Assembly (NCBI GenBank): GCA_026785745.1
Contig: JAJAZO010000293.1
Coordinates: forward strand, 1 to 6,698
Length of the DNA stretch: 6,698 nucleotides
Source: Chitinophagaceae bacterium
GTDB taxonomy: Bacteria; Bacteroidota; Bacteroidia; Chitinophagales; Chitinophagaceae
Direction of reading: 5' to 3'
Under the pieces are notes generated by a model. That model searched no databases and was not told the origin of the DNA. It saw only the letters and a program-made list of their open reading frames with translations. Position numbers and translations under genes: made by a program. Numbering within the stretch: position 1 is the first letter of the stretch; each line of letters opens with the position of its first letter. Positions 6,012 through 6,698 of the stretch are shown piece after piece.

Positions 6012-6698
6012 TCAGCCCATAGCTATTTTAATTTCCCTTACTACTGTTACCAGTTCTTCATCTGTAATATTGGTAGAACTGGGAATGCTGAGACAGGTGC
6101 GGTAAATATAATCAGCATTGTCTTTATTCCGGATATATATACAGTCCTTATACATGGGCAATTTATTCATAGGCATCCAGAAACGACGGCTGAGTATATT
6201 GTTTGCATTCAAATGATCGAGCAACTGTTGTTGCTTATCCGTTTGAATAGTAACCAGCCAGGCATTTGTTTCTACGTCCGGTAATTCTTGCTGAAAACGG
6301 ATGTCTGCTACTCCTGTCAGTTCTTTTTTATAAAAGGCCGTACATTCTCTTTTCCGCTTTATAAAAGATGGCAGCAATTCCATTTGCCCCACTCCAATTG
6401 CAGCCAGCACATTTACCAACCGATAATTGTATCCCACTTCATCATGATAATACTCGTCGGAACTGGCTTTTGCTGTAGTGGTAATGTGTTTGGCATGCCT
6501 GGCTAATGCCTCGTCATCTGTTACAATAACGCCACCACCGCCGGTAGAAATAATTTTATTGCCGTTAAAACTAAAACAAGCCAACGGACTAAACGTACCG
6601 GCACTTTTTCCTTTATAAGTAGTGCCTAATGCTTCTGTTGAATCTTCAACAATTGGTAATGGATATTTTTTTACAATGGAAAGAAAACGGTCCATATC
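6012..6698 (-). CDS. DegT/DnrJ/EryC1/StrS sugar aminotransferase, N-terminal part outside window
   Basis: This PLP-dependent enzyme is predicted to transfer an amino group to a keto-sugar nucleotide, making an amino sugar for a surface glycan. The frame is open to the window edge, giving the C-terminal 228 residues; family members have about 360 to 400. Visible motifs, numbered from the edge, are VEDSTEALG (D19, which would contact the PLP ring nitrogen), CFSFNGNKIISTGGGG (K48, the Schiff-base lysine), then HDEVGYNYRLVNVLAAIGVGQME. The wording around the lysine resembles the LegC/PglE branch that acts on bacillosamine or legionaminic acid precursors, but substrate cannot be settled from half a protein. 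The stop is 99 bases before the sugar transferase start; a shared transcript is likely. Confidence 0.93.
   Translation of the reverse strand, partial: DMDRFLSIVKKYPLPIVEDSTEALGTTYKGKSAGTFSPLACFSFNGNKIISTGGGGVIVTDDEALARHAKHITTTAKASSDEYYHDEVGYNYRLVNVLAAIGVGQMELLPSFIKRKRECTAFYKKELTGVADIRFQQELPDVETNAWLVTIQTDKQQQLLDHLNANNILSRRFWMPMNKLPMYKDCIYIRNKDNADYIYRTCLSIPSSTNITDEELVTVVREIKIAMG

Overview
The window looks like a piece of a Bacteroidota chromosome, most likely from the Chitinophagaceae or a close relative. The grounds are AT-rich DNA, a TTTG / TAnnTTTG type promoter, little use of Shine-Dalgarno sites, and the style of the proteins (CarH-like MerR regulator, YwqE/CpsB-like phosphatase, CrtI/CrtB). 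The genus is an inference; no rRNA or marker gene is present. All eight genes lie on the minus strand, so transcription runs from high to low coordinates. No gap longer than 100 bases lacks a gene, and I see no tRNA, rRNA, CRISPR array or insertion sequence.

Region 1 (about 6698 down to 4393) is the end of a surface-polysaccharide locus. It holds a DegT/DnrJ/EryC1/StrS sugar aminotransferase cut by the window edge, a PglC/WcaJ-like phosphoglycosyl transferase, and a PHP-fold tyrosine phosphatase of the CpsB/YwqE type. A hairpin followed by seven U closes the set 27 bases after the last stop. The gap in front of the sugar transferase carries a GC-rich repeat that places an AGGAGG just ahead of the start codon.

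Region 2 (4368 down to the window start) is a carotenoid locus with its own control genes: a CarH/LitR-type MerR regulator with a cobalamin-binding domain, an ECF sigma factor, crtI (phytoene desaturase), crtB (phytoene synthase) and idi (isopentenyl diphosphate isomerase), the last running off the window. The sigma factor, crtI, crtB and idi are separated by only 10, 21 and 1 bases, so they are probably one transcript. The 93-base gap between the regulator and the sigma gene holds a hairpin with a U tract, a full Bacteroidota promoter whose -33 element is the end of that T tract, and an inverted repeat over the -7 element.

The likely working model is a light switch. The CarH-like protein keeps both residue patterns that define adenosylcobalamin photoreceptors (W-x9-EH and E-x-H-x-x-G). 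In the dark it would block the promoter of the sigma gene. Light would destroy the repressor and release the sigma factor together with the enzymes that make isoprenoid precursor (Idi), phytoene (CrtB) and desaturated carotene (CrtI). No anti-sigma gene is seen, so the sigma factor may be controlled by transcription alone, as described for LitR/LitS of Streptomyces coelicolor. The circuit is inferred from gene content and motifs, not shown by the sequence alone.
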